A DNA stretch of 64,000 nucleotides from Firm-13 sp964617375 (GTDB taxonomy: Bacteria > Bacillota > Clostridia > Saccharofermentanales > Saccharofermentanaceae). A program made the translations under genes and the position numbers. The notes under the pieces were generated by a model. The model was not told where the DNA came from and did no database searches. It worked only from the letters and a program-made list of their open reading frames with translations. Below, in pieces: positions 42,229 to 50,705 of this stretch (the first letter of the stretch is position 1; the number at the start of each line of letters is the position of its first letter). The stretch covers positions 62,001-126,000 of the forward strand of contig CAZTXQ010000001.1 of assembly GCA_964617375.1 (NCBI GenBank). The letters run 5' to 3'.

Positions 42229-42285
42229 AAAAACTCCTCTGAAGAAAACGAATTTTGAAATGAAAATAGAATTCCCGACCGGAAA

Positions 42286-42852
42286 TCAAATCTCCATCAG
42301 ATCCTTTTCCTTGGCAGCTGCGTGCTTTTCAACTTCAACGATATACATGTCGGTAATTTTCTGCATTTTCTCTTCAAAATCCGCCATATCGTCATCGGTA
42401 ATTTCTTTTTTCTTATGAAAGGCACGGTATGTCTCAATCGCGTCTCTTCGGATGTTGCGAACAGAAACCTTGGACTCCTCCTCGAAATTGTGGACCTGTT
42501 TTACGAGATCCTTACGTCTTTCCGTAGACAAAATCGGGAAAGAGAGACGGATCATCTTGCCGTCATTTCCCGGATTGATACCGAGATCCGATTCAAGGAT
42601 TGCTTTCTCGATGGCCCGCATGGTTGAGGGATCCCAAGGCGTCAGCGTAATCATACGCGGTTCCGGTACCTGAATATTGCAGACAGCATTCAACTGCGTC
42701 TTTGTGCCATAATAATCAATATAGATTCTGTCTAAAACGTGCGGATTTGCACGTCCGGCGCGAATGGCGTTTAGATTATCAGATAAATTCGAAATGGTCT
42801 TGATCATCTTCTCTTCGTAATGATTATAGGTTTCCTTTGTGATTGTCTGCAT
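42286..42852 (-). CDS. frr: Ribosome recycling factor
   Basis: A 188-residue protein with RRF signatures LNAIRAGRANPHVLDRIYIDYYG, RMITLTPWD, and the long C-terminal three-helix-bundle segment with ISIRN-like VRNIRRDA. It acts with EF-G to split post-termination ribosomes. It follows pyrH by 27 bases in the conserved pyrH-frr-uppS order. Confidence 0.97.
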   Translation of the reverse strand: MQTITKETYNHYEEKMIKTISNLSDNLNAIRAGRANPHVLDRIYIDYYGTKTQLNAVCNIQVPEPRMITLTPWDPSTMRAIEKAILESDLGINPGNDGKMIRLSFPILSTERRKDLVKQVHNFEEESKVSVRNIRRDAIETYRAFHKKKEITDDDMADFEEKMQKITDMYIVEVEKHAAAKEKDLMEI

Positions 42853-42879
42853 CTTCTGGTACCGCCTCCCTTTTTCTTC

Positions 42880-43587
42880 TTATTTTACCAGAGTTCCGAT
42901 ATTTTCGCCTTGAACAATACGGATAATATTTTCCGGGTCCTTCATGGAAAACACAAGAATTGCCGTCTTATTATCACGGCAAAGCGCCGCTGCCGTAGCA
43001 TCCATGACTTTCAAATCGAGCTTTAATACTTCATCGTGTGTTATTGTCTCATAACGTACGGCATCCGGATACACATTCGGATCCTTGTCGTAGACGCCGT
43101 CAACCATCGTTGCCTTGCAGAATACATCCGCTTCGATCTCGGCTGCACGCAAAGCCGCACCCGTGTCGGTTGAGAAAAAAGGATTTCCGGTTCCGCACGC
43201 AAAAATGACGATCCGTCCCTTTTCCAGATGGCGAATGGCACGTTTGCGAATGTAAGGTTCGGCCATCTGACGAATCTCAATGGCAGACAGGACACGGGTT
43301 ACCGCTCCCGACTGTTCGAGTGCATCCGACAGGGCGAGTGCATTCATCATGGTTGCGAGCATTCCCATATGGTCGCCGGTTACGCGATCCATATTCTCAC
43401 TCGTTCTGCCGCGCCAGAAATTCCCTCCGCCGACAACAACCGCCACTTCGACACCCAGATCCGAAACGCGCTTTATCGTTTCGCTGATCACGCGAAGAAC
43501 CGGATCATTGATGCCGATCTTCTTGTCACCGGCCAAAGCTTCGCCGCTGATCTTCAGAAGGATACGTTTGTAAACTGGTTCACTCAT
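42880..43587 (-). CDS. pyrH: Uridylate kinase
   Basis: UMP kinase of the amino acid kinase fold, 235 residues from the ATG at 43587, which has GGAGG seven bases upstream. Key segments are RILLKISGEALAG, VVVGGGNFWRG, GTGNPFFSTDTGAALRA and ATMVDGVYDKDP. It follows the strong terminator after tsf, so it is likely the first gene of its own transcript, though I cannot identify a good promoter in the 60-base gap. Confidence 0.96.
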   Translation of the reverse strand: MSEPVYKRILLKISGEALAGDKKIGINDPVLRVISETIKRVSDLGVEVAVVVGGGNFWRGRTSENMDRVTGDHMGMLATMMNALALSDALEQSGAVTRVLSAIEIRQMAEPYIRKRAIRHLEKGRIVIFACGTGNPFFSTDTGAALRAAEIEADVFCKATMVDGVYDKDPNVYPDAVRYETITHDEVLKLDLKVMDATAAALCRDNKTAILVFSMKDPENIIRIVQGENIGTLVK

Positions 43588-43648
43588 CTTTCTACCTCCG
43601 TATAGCGGGTGACATGCACCTTTTTTCATTCTATCTTTAAAGTGCCTT

Positions 43649-43684
43649 AAAAAAAAGCCGTCATGATAAAATCATGACAGCTTC
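43649..43684 (-). terminator. Intrinsic terminator after tsf
   Basis: Minus-strand AAGCTGTCATGAT and ATCATGACGGCTT pair around a short T-rich loop and are followed by a run of eight T residues. It separates rpsB-tsf from pyrH-frr. Confidence 0.9.
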
Positions 43685-43707
43685 TTAATGATTGTCACAC
43701 AGCCATA

Positions 43708-44358
43708 TTAATGAATCTGCTTCATAACTTCTTCGGCGAAGTTCTCTTCCTTCTTGGCAATGCCCTCGCCCATCTCATAACGGACGAAACGGCGAATAGC
43801 AACCTTCTCACCGATCTTGGCGGTCATTTCCTTCTGCAGAATCTCGATTGTCTTGGAATCATCCTTGACATATTCCTGCTCAAGAAGACAGGTCTCTTTA
43901 TAGAACTTGGCAATGGAACCCTCAACGATTTTGTCAAGGATCTTCTCCGGCTTGCCTTCGTTCAAGGCCTTATTGCGGATGATTTCCTTTTCCTTCTCGA
44001 TCTCGTCGGCCGGAACTTCGTCACGGGAAACCCAACGGGGGCTCGTAGCGGCAATCTGCATGGCTACATCACGAACAAACGCTCTGAAGTCTTCATTCTT
44101 TGCGGCAAAGTCTGTCTCTATATTAACTTCGACAAGAACACCGATACGGCCGCCGGCATGAATATACGCATCAACGATACCCTCTGCAGCAATACGTCCG
44201 GCCTTCTTGGCGGCGGAAGCGATACCTTTCTCACGAAGAATGGTAATCGCCTTGTCTACGTCACCGTTGCTCTCCTGAAGAGCCTTCTTGCAGTCCATAA
44301 TACCGGAACCGGTTAATTCACGAAGTTCCTTAACTTGTGCGGCTGTAATTTCTGCCAT
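43708..44358 (-). CDS. tsf: Elongation factor Ts (short form)
   Basis: Nucleotide exchange factor for EF-Tu. The N-terminal UBA-like domain ITAAQVKELRELTGSGIMDCKKAL and the core motif ETDFAAKNEDF are clear. At 216 residues it is the short form with a single core subdomain, instead of about 280-300 residues. It follows rpsB by 55 bases. Confidence 0.96.
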   Translation of the reverse strand: MAEITAAQVKELRELTGSGIMDCKKALQESNGDVDKAITILREKGIASAAKKAGRIAAEGIVDAYIHAGGRIGVLVEVNIETDFAAKNEDFRAFVRDVAMQIAATSPRWVSRDEVPADEIEKEKEIIRNKALNEGKPEKILDKIVEGSIAKFYKETCLLEQEYVKDDSKTIEILQKEMTAKIGEKVAIRRFVRYEMGEGIAKKEENFAEEVMKQIH

Positions 44359-44413
44359 AAATATATCCTCCTAAATTCCTGCGCTGACACAGTTTACTTA
44401 AATACGAATGAAA

Positions 44414-45181
44414 TTAAGCTTCCGTTGCCTCTTCGACAACCGCTTCCACGATTTCCGGCTTCTCGGCAGCTTCTTCAGAAGAAGCTACTTCGAGCTGTTC
44501 GCCCTGACGTGCTTCGATTACAGCATCCGCCATACGGCCTGCAATCAGCTTAACGGCACGGATAGCGTCATCGTTGCCGGGAATGACATAATCGACTTCT
44601 TCCGGATCACAGTTGGTATCGACGATGGCGACAAGCGGAATTCCGAGTCTTCTTGCTTCCGCAACAGCCAGATGTTCTTTTCTGGTATCAACGATGAAAA
44701 TCGCGCTGGGAAGGCGTGTCATAGTCTGAATACCGCCTAAGTTCTTCTCCAGCTTCTCCATCTCGAGTTTAAGCTTGGCAACTTCCTTCTTGGGGCGAAG
44801 ATCAAACGAACCGTCTCCAGCCATCTTCTGAAGTTCTGTCAGACGTGCAACTCTCTTCTTGATCGTTGTGAAGTTCGTAAGAGTACCGCCGAGCCAGCGA
44901 TTATTGATGAAATACATTCCGCAGCGTACGGCTTCTTCGGCAATAGAATCCTGAGCCTGCTTCTTGGTGCCGACGAAAAGGATCGTGCCGCCGTCCATTG
45001 CAACCTGACGAACGAACATATAGGCTTCATCCGCCTTGCGAACCGTCTTCTGAAGGTCAATGATGTGAATACCATTGCGCTCCGTGTAGATGTACTCAGA
45101 CATCTTGGGGTTCCATCTGCGGGTCTGGTGTCCAAAATGTACACCTGCTTCAAGTAACTGTTTCATAGAAATAACGGGCAT
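44414..45181 (-). CDS. rpsB: 30S ribosomal protein S2
   Basis: A 255-residue protein starting MPVISMKQLLEAGVHFGHQTRRWNPKM, the standard S2 opening, with RWLGGTLTNF and DTNCDPEEVDYVIPGNDDA. The ATG at 45181 has AGGAGG upstream. The C-terminal 35 residues are Glu/Ala-rich. It is preceded by a structured leader and a strong promoter. Confidence 0.97.
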   Translation of the reverse strand: MPVISMKQLLEAGVHFGHQTRRWNPKMSEYIYTERNGIHIIDLQKTVRKADEAYMFVRQVAMDGGTILFVGTKKQAQDSIAEEAVRCGMYFINNRWLGGTLTNFTTIKKRVARLTELQKMAGDGSFDLRPKKEVAKLKLEMEKLEKNLGGIQTMTRLPSAIFIVDTRKEHLAVAEARRLGIPLVAIVDTNCDPEEVDYVIPGNDDAIRAVKLIAGRMADAVIEARQGEQLEVASSEEAAEKPEIVEAVVEEATEA

Positions 45182-45203
45182 AATTGTTCCTCCTGTTTTC
45201 TTC

Positions 45204-45251
45204 CATGGAGTGCACACCTTAACTCTTAAGGCACACGAGAATTCCTCCATG
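45204..45251 (-). promoter_or_regulatory. Structured leader upstream of rpsB
   Basis: The rpsB 5' region folds into an outer helix CATGGAG/CTCCATG (45245-45251 with 45204-45210) enclosing an inner arm built on CCTTAA/TTAAGG with flanking G-U pairs. No T run follows, so control would be on translation. S2 operons are often autoregulated through such leaders; the match to any known family is untested. Confidence 0.45.
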
Positions 45252-45269
45252 TGTTTTTTGATCTCTAAA

Positions 45270-45298
45270 ATACTACCATGAGTATCCTGTTCTGGCAA
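45270..45298 (-). promoter_or_regulatory. SigA-type promoter of rpsB-tsf
   Basis: Minus-strand TTGCCA (45293-45298) and TAGTAT (45270-45275) at 17-base spacing, with an extended TG before the -10. It gives a leader of about 80 bases. Confidence 0.75.
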
Positions 45299-45377
45299 GT
45301 AAAAACTTCTCGATACAGAATCTCCTGGTTTGTATCTGGCATTTTTCTTCTGCCCCCCTATATTATCAGATAACTCG

Positions 45378-45386
45378 TGTTAAAAT
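45378..45386 (+). promoter_or_regulatory. Possible extended -10 promoter of the dipeptidase
   Basis: TGTTAAAAT gives TG-N-TAAAAT, about 34 bases before the start at 45420. No clear -35. Confidence 0.4.
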
Positions 45387-45419
45387 AATCGTAAAATTTG
45401 CTTAATTGGAGGAATGAAC

Positions 45420-46760
45420 ATGCCGGTTAACGATCTCTCCGAAAACGAAAAGGATTCCATTCTTTCTATACTCGAAGACCTGATTGCCATCCCGAGCGTC
45501 AAAGGTGATGCTGCGGCAGATGCCCCTTATGGATTGAACACATTGGAAGCACTGCGGTACATGCTGAATCTCGGCAAGGCCAACGGCTTCAAAACGAAAA
45601 ATCTACAGGGCCGTGCCGGATATATCGAATGGGGAAGCGGCTCGAAAATGATCGGCATACTCTGTCATCTTGACGTGGTACCGGCCGGAGAAGGCTGGAC
45701 GGAGGACCCGTTTACGCTTCGCAGTGAGAACGGCCGGTTGATCGGACGCGGCATCAATGACGACAAGGGTCCGGCTGTTTGCATTCTCTACGCGATGATT
45801 CGGCTTAAGAAGAGCGGGTACATTCCCAAATGCCGCGTTCGTCTGATTCTCGGACTAGACGAGGAATGCGGCGGCGATGACATGGAACATTACAAGAAAG
45901 TGGAAGAGCTTCCGACAATAGGCTTCACACCCGATGCGGATTTCCCCGCCATTTTTGCCGAAAAAGGAATTCTTCAGCTCTCCTTTACGGCATCGGGGTG
46001 CGAAAAGATAAAGGTCAGCGCAGGCGAGCGTCCGAATATGGTTCCCGCGCACTGTACCATTGAGAAGATCGATACGGGCGAGATCATCGAAGCTTTCGGC
46101 ATACCGGCACACGGTTCAAAACCCGCACTCGGCGTCAATGCGATCAGCGAAGCTGTTAAGAAACTTAATCGCGAAACAATCGAGTCAGTCCCTCTCCTCC
46201 GCTTCTTTTCCGAAACAATCGGCGAAGATACTACGGGAAAAGGTCTTATCAAGGATCTCCCGAGCGATGTATCCGGTTTTCTAACCGCGAATGCAGGTGT
46301 CCTTACGATCGACAATCAAAGATCGCAGATGCTTCTCGACATCCGGTACCCCGTTACGGCATCCTCGGAATCATTATTAAACGAGATCCGGGGAAAAGCG
46401 GAATCCTACGGAATTCGCTGCGACACTTATAACCATCAGCCTCCGCTCTTCAAGGACTTACGTGATCCTCTCATTACAACGCTTATCTCGGTATACGAAA
46501 AGTACCTTTCCTCCGTCACCTTCGAAGAAACCGTTACGGAAGAAGAAAAGAAAGAATACACAACGACGCCCGCCAAACCTCTTGCGATTGGCGGCGGAAC
46601 ATATGCCCGTTCCATGCCCGGTCTTGTTGCATTCGGTCCCGCCTTCCCCTGGGAAAAGGATCAAGCGCATCAGGTAAACGAATCCATGTCCGAGGAAATG
46701 ATCTATCTCCTTGTGAGAATCTATGAGGATGCAATACGTGCTCTTGCCGGTATTCTGTAA
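45420..46760 (+). CDS. M20 family dipeptidase, PepV-like
   Basis: A 446-residue cytosolic di-zinc exopeptidase. Metal ligands and catalytic residues are seen in ILCHLDVVPAGEGW, GRGINDDKGP and LGLDEECGGDD, and a late histidine in KDQAHQVNE. The segment ATTPAKPLAIGGGTYAR matches PepV-type dipeptidases that act on broad dipeptides, some beta-alanyl. I start at the ATG at 45420, seven bases after GGAGG; the ATG at 45414 is too close to the site. It is a single-gene unit on the plus strand with its own terminator. Confidence 0.9.
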   Translation: MPVNDLSENEKDSILSILEDLIAIPSVKGDAAADAPYGLNTLEALRYMLNLGKANGFKTKNLQGRAGYIEWGSGSKMIGILCHLDVVPAGEGWTEDPFTLRSENGRLIGRGINDDKGPAVCILYAMIRLKKSGYIPKCRVRLILGLDEECGGDDMEHYKKVEELPTIGFTPDADFPAIFAEKGILQLSFTASGCEKIKVSAGERPNMVPAHCTIEKIDTGEIIEAFGIPAHGSKPALGVNAISEAVKKLNRETIESVPLLRFFSETIGEDTTGKGLIKDLPSDVSGFLTANAGVLTIDNQRSQMLLDIRYPVTASSESLLNEIRGKAESYGIRCDTYNHQPPLFKDLRDPLITTLISVYEKYLSSVTFEETVTEEEKKEYTTTPAKPLAIGGGTYARSMPGLVAFGPAFPWEKDQAHQVNESMSEEMIYLLVRIYEDAIRALAGIL

Positions 46761-46789
46761 ACACGGAATGTCTATGCCAGACACTTCGG

Positions 46790-46836
46790 AAGGGACTGTC
46801 TCAGCACGAAAGTTGAGAGACAGTCCCTTTCTTTTT
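46790..46836 (+). terminator. Intrinsic terminator after the dipeptidase
   Basis: AAGGGACTGTCTC and GAGACAGTCCCTT form a perfect 13-base stem, followed by TCTTTTT. Confidence 0.9.
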
Positions 46837-46895
46837 CGGGTACATTCAATAACGGATTTTCCATTTTCAGTAAATCTCTGTAAACGGTGAATTAT

Positions 46896-46930
46896 AAAAG
46901 GCGCCCGGTTCCGAAGAAACAGGCGCCCTA
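46896..46930 (-). terminator. Intrinsic terminator after the NlpC/P60 gene
   Basis: Minus-strand GGCGCC...GGCGCC stem with an inner helix capped by a TTCG loop, followed by TTTTA. It lies 23 bases after the stop of the endopeptidase and converges on the dipeptidase terminator. Confidence 0.75.
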
Positions 46931-46952
46931 TTATCACAAGTTATAACAGGTA

Positions 46953-48218
46953 TCAGATAAATCTGCGGATGGTTGTGACATATGTCGTACTCAGAGATGC
47001 TGAAACGACTTCATCTAGACGGCTCGATGCATGTATGATACTGCCGCCGCCTACATAGAGAGCCACATGGTCTACAACTCCGTCGCCGGTATAGTCATAG
47101 CAGATTACGTCACCGACCGTTACGTCGGCTGCACTGATTGCGGTTCCCTGCTGAGATATGGAGTTCGAATAATGCGGAAGCGAAATTCCGTAGTAATTGC
47201 TGTAAACGTAAGAGACGAAGCCCGAACAGTCAAAGCCGCTCGGAGAAGCACCCGTATAGTAATAATCGACGCCGATGAACTGAGAACAGTATGTCGCTAG
47301 ATCGGTCGTTCCGGGAGCTACCGTACCGGCTGAAGAAGATCCGGATGAGGGCGAAGGTGCACTCGGCTTCTCGGAAGAAACAAGCTTGACATTAACATAG
47401 GTATCTTTAACCGTTCTGAACCATCCGTTGCTGGTCTTGGCTACAACTTCAATGGCATCACCGGTACTAAGTGTTTTGGTTACATTATAGTCAGTGCCCG
47501 GACCGGAACGCACGTTGATCTCACCGATTGCATAATACGTACCGGAAGTTTCCGTCTCGGTAACCTTCGGCCTGGGAGTCGGTGTCGGCGTGGGGGTCGG
47601 AGTCGGTGTAGGCGTCGCGATAAAATCCGTGGACAGGAAGGAAGATAAAACATACCCTATCGATCCGTCTTCAAGCGTAACCTTAGACCATTCCGATCCG
47701 ATGCCGGTACGTGTGACGCGGTTGGAATAGGAAAGGGTCGCAATAAGCTCTCCGCTTGAGGCAGGCATCGAACGCACATTGACGCCGCTCGTATTGACAT
47801 AAACCACCGAGTTATCGGCTGTAAACACGGTCGGATCCAAAAGTTCAACCGGGCTTCCGTCTTCTGAATTGTGTTCGGTGATTGTATATGTATTGTTATT
47901 GACCGCCTGGTTCAATGTATCGTTTGTAGCTGCCTTCTCGGTCAGAGCCAATGCGGCGGTCTGTAATTCTTCGCTGTTTCTGTTGGAAAGATCATACATG
48001 TCTCCGGATACGGGAACATAATCGGTAGCGGCAGCATTTTCGGTGGAAGGAACTTGAAGATAGACATCCGTTGTATAGCCCGCACGGAAAAGCGGTATTG
48101 CCGTAACTACCAGGAGAGATCCTGCAATAAGCGCCATTCCTCTGATGAGTGTCGAACGCGAGGGGCGGCGGCGCAAATTTTTGAAGTTGTCTCCGTGTAA
48201 GTGAAATAGCTTTTTCAT
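46953..48218 (-). CDS. Secreted cell-wall endopeptidase, two SH3 domains plus NlpC/P60
   Basis: A 421-residue exported peptidoglycan hydrolase. A basic N-terminus (RRRPSRSTLIRG) leads into one hydrophobic segment near residues 29-48, a signal or anchor. Two bacterial SH3 domains follow (about 135-200 with VNVRSMPA, and about 230-285 with INVRSGPG), split by a TP-repeat spacer, then a Ser/Pro linker and the NlpC/P60 domain from about 305. Catalytic Cys is in GFDCSGFVSYVY, His in DHVALYVG and IIHASS. I start at the ATG at 48218, directly behind TTGGAGGA. It should cut peptide stems between D-Glu and the diamino acid. It is a single-gene unit with a promoter and a WalR-like site upstream. Confidence 0.93.
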   Translation of the reverse strand: MKKLFHLHGDNFKNLRRRPSRSTLIRGMALIAGSLLVVTAIPLFRAGYTTDVYLQVPSTENAAATDYVPVSGDMYDLSNRNSEELQTAALALTEKAATNDTLNQAVNNNTYTITEHNSEDGSPVELLDPTVFTADNSVVYVNTSGVNVRSMPASSGELIATLSYSNRVTRTGIGSEWSKVTLEDGSIGYVLSSFLSTDFIATPTPTPTPTPTPTPRPKVTETETSGTYYAIGEINVRSGPGTDYNVTKTLSTGDAIEVVAKTSNGWFRTVKDTYVNVKLVSSEKPSAPSPSSGSSSAGTVAPGTTDLATYCSQFIGVDYYYTGASPSGFDCSGFVSYVYSNYYGISLPHYSNSISQQGTAISAADVTVGDVICYDYTGDGVVDHVALYVGGGSIIHASSRLDEVVSASLSTTYVTTIRRFI

Positions 48219-48319
48219 TAATCCTCCAAGGTCAAAGCGCACTCATTAACACTTAAGTCACAATGTACGCTTCTTTCAAAACTGTCAAATAGATAAGAAC
48301 GTTTCGATTTGATAATGTA

Positions 48320-48348
48320 ATTATAGTGCATTTGTACAGTTACGGGAA
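48320..48348 (-). promoter_or_regulatory. Promoter of the NlpC/P60 gene
   Basis: A perfect minus-strand TATAAT (48320-48325) lies about 100 bases before the start codon. The hexamer at 17-base spacing (48343-48348) is a poor -35, which would fit a promoter that needs an activator. Confidence 0.55.
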
Positions 48349-48364
48349 CCCCTGTTGCGAAATT

Positions 48365-48380
48365 GTAACATTTGTTTACA
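48365..48380 (-). promoter_or_regulatory. WalR-like direct repeat
   Basis: Minus-strand TGTAAA and TGTTAC both fit the WalR half-site TGTWAH. They are separated by 4 bases, one short of the usual 5. The site lies 16 bases upstream of the -35 region of a cell-wall hydrolase gene, the typical class of WalR target in Bacillus. Confidence 0.35.
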
Positions 48381-48512
48381 TTTCAAAACGCATCGTCTAA
48401 AACTTGAAAAGGCTTACATACTGGTGCTTTGTAGCGCAAATATTTTGAAAAGTACGATGGCTCTAAAGCAAAATAGTGGTATTTTGCAAATCAAACTAAT
48501 AAATTTTCCGCA

Positions 48513-48560
48513 CAAAAAAAGCGGCTGAAACCCGATTTCTCAAAAAGGTTTTAGCCGCTC
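48513..48560 (-). terminator. Intrinsic terminator after ispH-rpsA
   Basis: Minus-strand AGCGGCTAAAACC pairs with GGGTTTCAGCCGCT (one mismatch) and is followed by seven T residues, about 30 bases after the stop. Confidence 0.88.
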
Positions 48561-48587
48561 GTTTATGAACGAATTGTAACTTCTAAA

Positions 48588-50693
48588 TTATTCCTGTGTC
48601 TTTTCCGGTGTTTCTTCGACAACAGCCGCTGCTTCAACGGGTGCTGCTTCTTCGACAACAACCGCTGCTTCAACGGGAGCCGCTTCTTCAACTGCAGCTG
48701 TTTCTTCGACAGGAGCTGTCTCAGATTCAGCAGATACTTCCGGATCAATCGGCTCTACTTCCTTGATGCTGATGCTGATACGTCTTGCTGTATTATTAAC
48801 CTCAAGAACGCGGGCATCAATCTCCATGCCTTCCTTAAGAACGTCATCCGGCTTGTTCAGACGGAAATTCGAGATCTGGGAAACATGGCAAAGAGCGTCA
48901 AGACCGGACTCGATCTCAACAAAGGCGCCAAACTGAAACATCCGGACAACTTTGCCGTGAACAATGGATCCAACCGGGAATCTCTCTTCGATATCGTGGT
49001 AAGGATCATCTTCGGGCTTCTTGTAGCCAAGAGAAATTCTCTTCTTTTCCGGATCAAAATCCTTAACAAATACATGAATCGTGTTGCCGACCGAAACGAC
49101 TTCCGAAGGATGACGGATACGGTTCCAGGAGAGTTCGGATACATGAACGAGACCGTCCACGCCGCCGATGTCTACGAAAGCACCGAAATCTGTAAGGCTT
49201 CTTACAACACCGTCATATTCGGCACCGATCTGGATTGTACCCCAGACTTCGTCTGCCTTGGCACGACGCTGTGTATTAAGAAGAGAGCGGCGGGAACCGG
49301 AGACACGCAGACGGCGCTTGTCCGGATCGTACTGTGTGATAAGAATCTGAATCGTCTTGCCCTTGTAGGAGTCGAGATCATCGACAGCCGACATCTCAAG
49401 CTGTGTGCGATGAATATAGATGTCAACACCGCCGAACGTCGCGATAACGCCGTCCTTAACTACGTTCGTAATCTTAACGGTTACAGGCGTCTTATTCTCA
49501 TAGGCCTCTTCGATCTGTGTCTTGTACTTGCCGAAATCAACATGTGCCTTGGAGAGAAGAATCTCCTTGCCCATATCGGAATTCCTGACGCTTCTTACAT
49601 ACACTTCGATCTCAAGGTGCTCTGCAATGGCGGCTTCCAAATCAAAATCCGGATCGTTGGCGAATTCATGACGAGGAATCCTTCCTTCAGACTTATCGTG
49701 GACGTCTACATAGACATACTCATTGTCAGCTGAAGTAATCGCTCCCTTCACAGTAGCGTTTTTCCTCAGCTGTGGGATACTGTCGATGTAATCTCCAAAA
49801 TTAATGTCCATTTGTTCCTGATTAGCCATGGCTTCGTTCTCACTCATTGTTTGGATAACCTCCCTGATTATGCTTTCTGGCGTTGACGCACCTGCGGTTA
49901 TTCCGACCGTAACATCTCCGGATCTTACATCAAGATTCGGAAGCAGTTCATTCAAGTCGGAAGCATCGCCGATCAGATACGTGTCGGCACAGCAACTTTT
50001 GCAGATATCGTAAAGCTTCATGGTATTCGAGCTGCCGCGGGAACCGATTACAAGCATGTAATCAGATGCGGCCGCAATGTCACGGGCTTCGCGTTGTCTG
50101 TTTTCAGTCGTACTACATATTGTATCAAAAATCTGATCTTTTGCAATTTTATTCTTGATATTTTCACGGATTTTCTGAAATTCTTCTGCCGAGAATGTGG
50201 TTTGAGACACAAGTACGCTGTTTCCCATTTCATCGTTAAACTCTTTTAAGTCGCCGGCGTTCCCGATCACCCGCACCGGACCCGCACACTCTCCGCAAAT
50301 ACCGGTCACTTCCGGGTGACCCTTTGTTCCGGAGATGATGACACTTTTTCCTTCCTGACTCGCCTTCCGGACAATTCTGTGAATTTTTTCCACATACGGA
50401 CATGTACAATCGATTACATCACATTTCTTGCTTTTCAGCTTTTCCCTGATATCCGGAGATATACCGTGTGCGCGTATGATAACGGTACTTTCGGGATTTA
50501 TATCCTCTACACTTTCGACCAGCGTTATTCCGCGCGAAAGAAGATCGGCCACAACATATTCGTTATGCGTTATGGCGCCGAGCATATAGGTCGGAAGCTT
50601 TCTGTCAGGATTTGAAAGACAGGCATATGCTGCTTTTACGGCATGATCGACACCGAAACAAAATCCGGAAGATTTCGCTACCTTAAGATGCAT
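48588..50693 (-). CDS. ispH: HMBPP reductase fused to ribosomal protein S1
   Basis: A 701-residue fusion. Residues 1-282 are IspH, the last MEP-pathway enzyme, with its three iron-sulfur cysteines in SGFCFGVDHA, IDCTCPYV and DTICSTTENRQ. After a linker (MSENEAMANQEQ) come four S1 RNA-binding domains, roughly residues 300-380, 385-460, 475-545 and 560-635; the third and fourth carry typical FGAFVDIGG and FGAFVEIESG. The tail from about 640 is an imperfect Ala/Glu/Val/Pro repeat. Such IspH-S1 fusions are known across Clostridia, and S1 here should replace a free RpsA. It is downstream of cmk by 12 bases, the usual neighbour of rpsA. Confidence 0.96.
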   Translation of the reverse strand: MHLKVAKSSGFCFGVDHAVKAAYACLSNPDRKLPTYMLGAITHNEYVVADLLSRGITLVESVEDINPESTVIIRAHGISPDIREKLKSKKCDVIDCTCPYVEKIHRIVRKASQEGKSVIISGTKGHPEVTGICGECAGPVRVIGNAGDLKEFNDEMGNSVLVSQTTFSAEEFQKIRENIKNKIAKDQIFDTICSTTENRQREARDIAAASDYMLVIGSRGSSNTMKLYDICKSCCADTYLIGDASDLNELLPNLDVRSGDVTVGITAGASTPESIIREVIQTMSENEAMANQEQMDINFGDYIDSIPQLRKNATVKGAITSADNEYVYVDVHDKSEGRIPRHEFANDPDFDLEAAIAEHLEIEVYVRSVRNSDMGKEILLSKAHVDFGKYKTQIEEAYENKTPVTVKITNVVKDGVIATFGGVDIYIHRTQLEMSAVDDLDSYKGKTIQILITQYDPDKRRLRVSGSRRSLLNTQRRAKADEVWGTIQIGAEYDGVVRSLTDFGAFVDIGGVDGLVHVSELSWNRIRHPSEVVSVGNTIHVFVKDFDPEKKRISLGYKKPEDDPYHDIEERFPVGSIVHGKVVRMFQFGAFVEIESGLDALCHVSQISNFRLNKPDDVLKEGMEIDARVLEVNNTARRISISIKEVEPIDPEVSAESETAPVEETAAVEEAAPVEAAVVVEEAAPVEAAAVVEETPEKTQE

Positions 50694-50705
50694 ACCTGCG
50701 CCCTC

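Larger units (their letters stand above)
48243..48512. other. Intergenic region upstream of the NlpC/P60 gene
   Basis: With the terminator at its right end this is a gene-free stretch of 345 bases, AT-rich. It holds the promoter of the NlpC/P60 gene, a possible WalR site, and an inverted repeat GCAAAATA/TATTTTGC (48468-48487, 4-base loop). I see no coding frame with a ribosome binding site. Confidence 0.6.
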
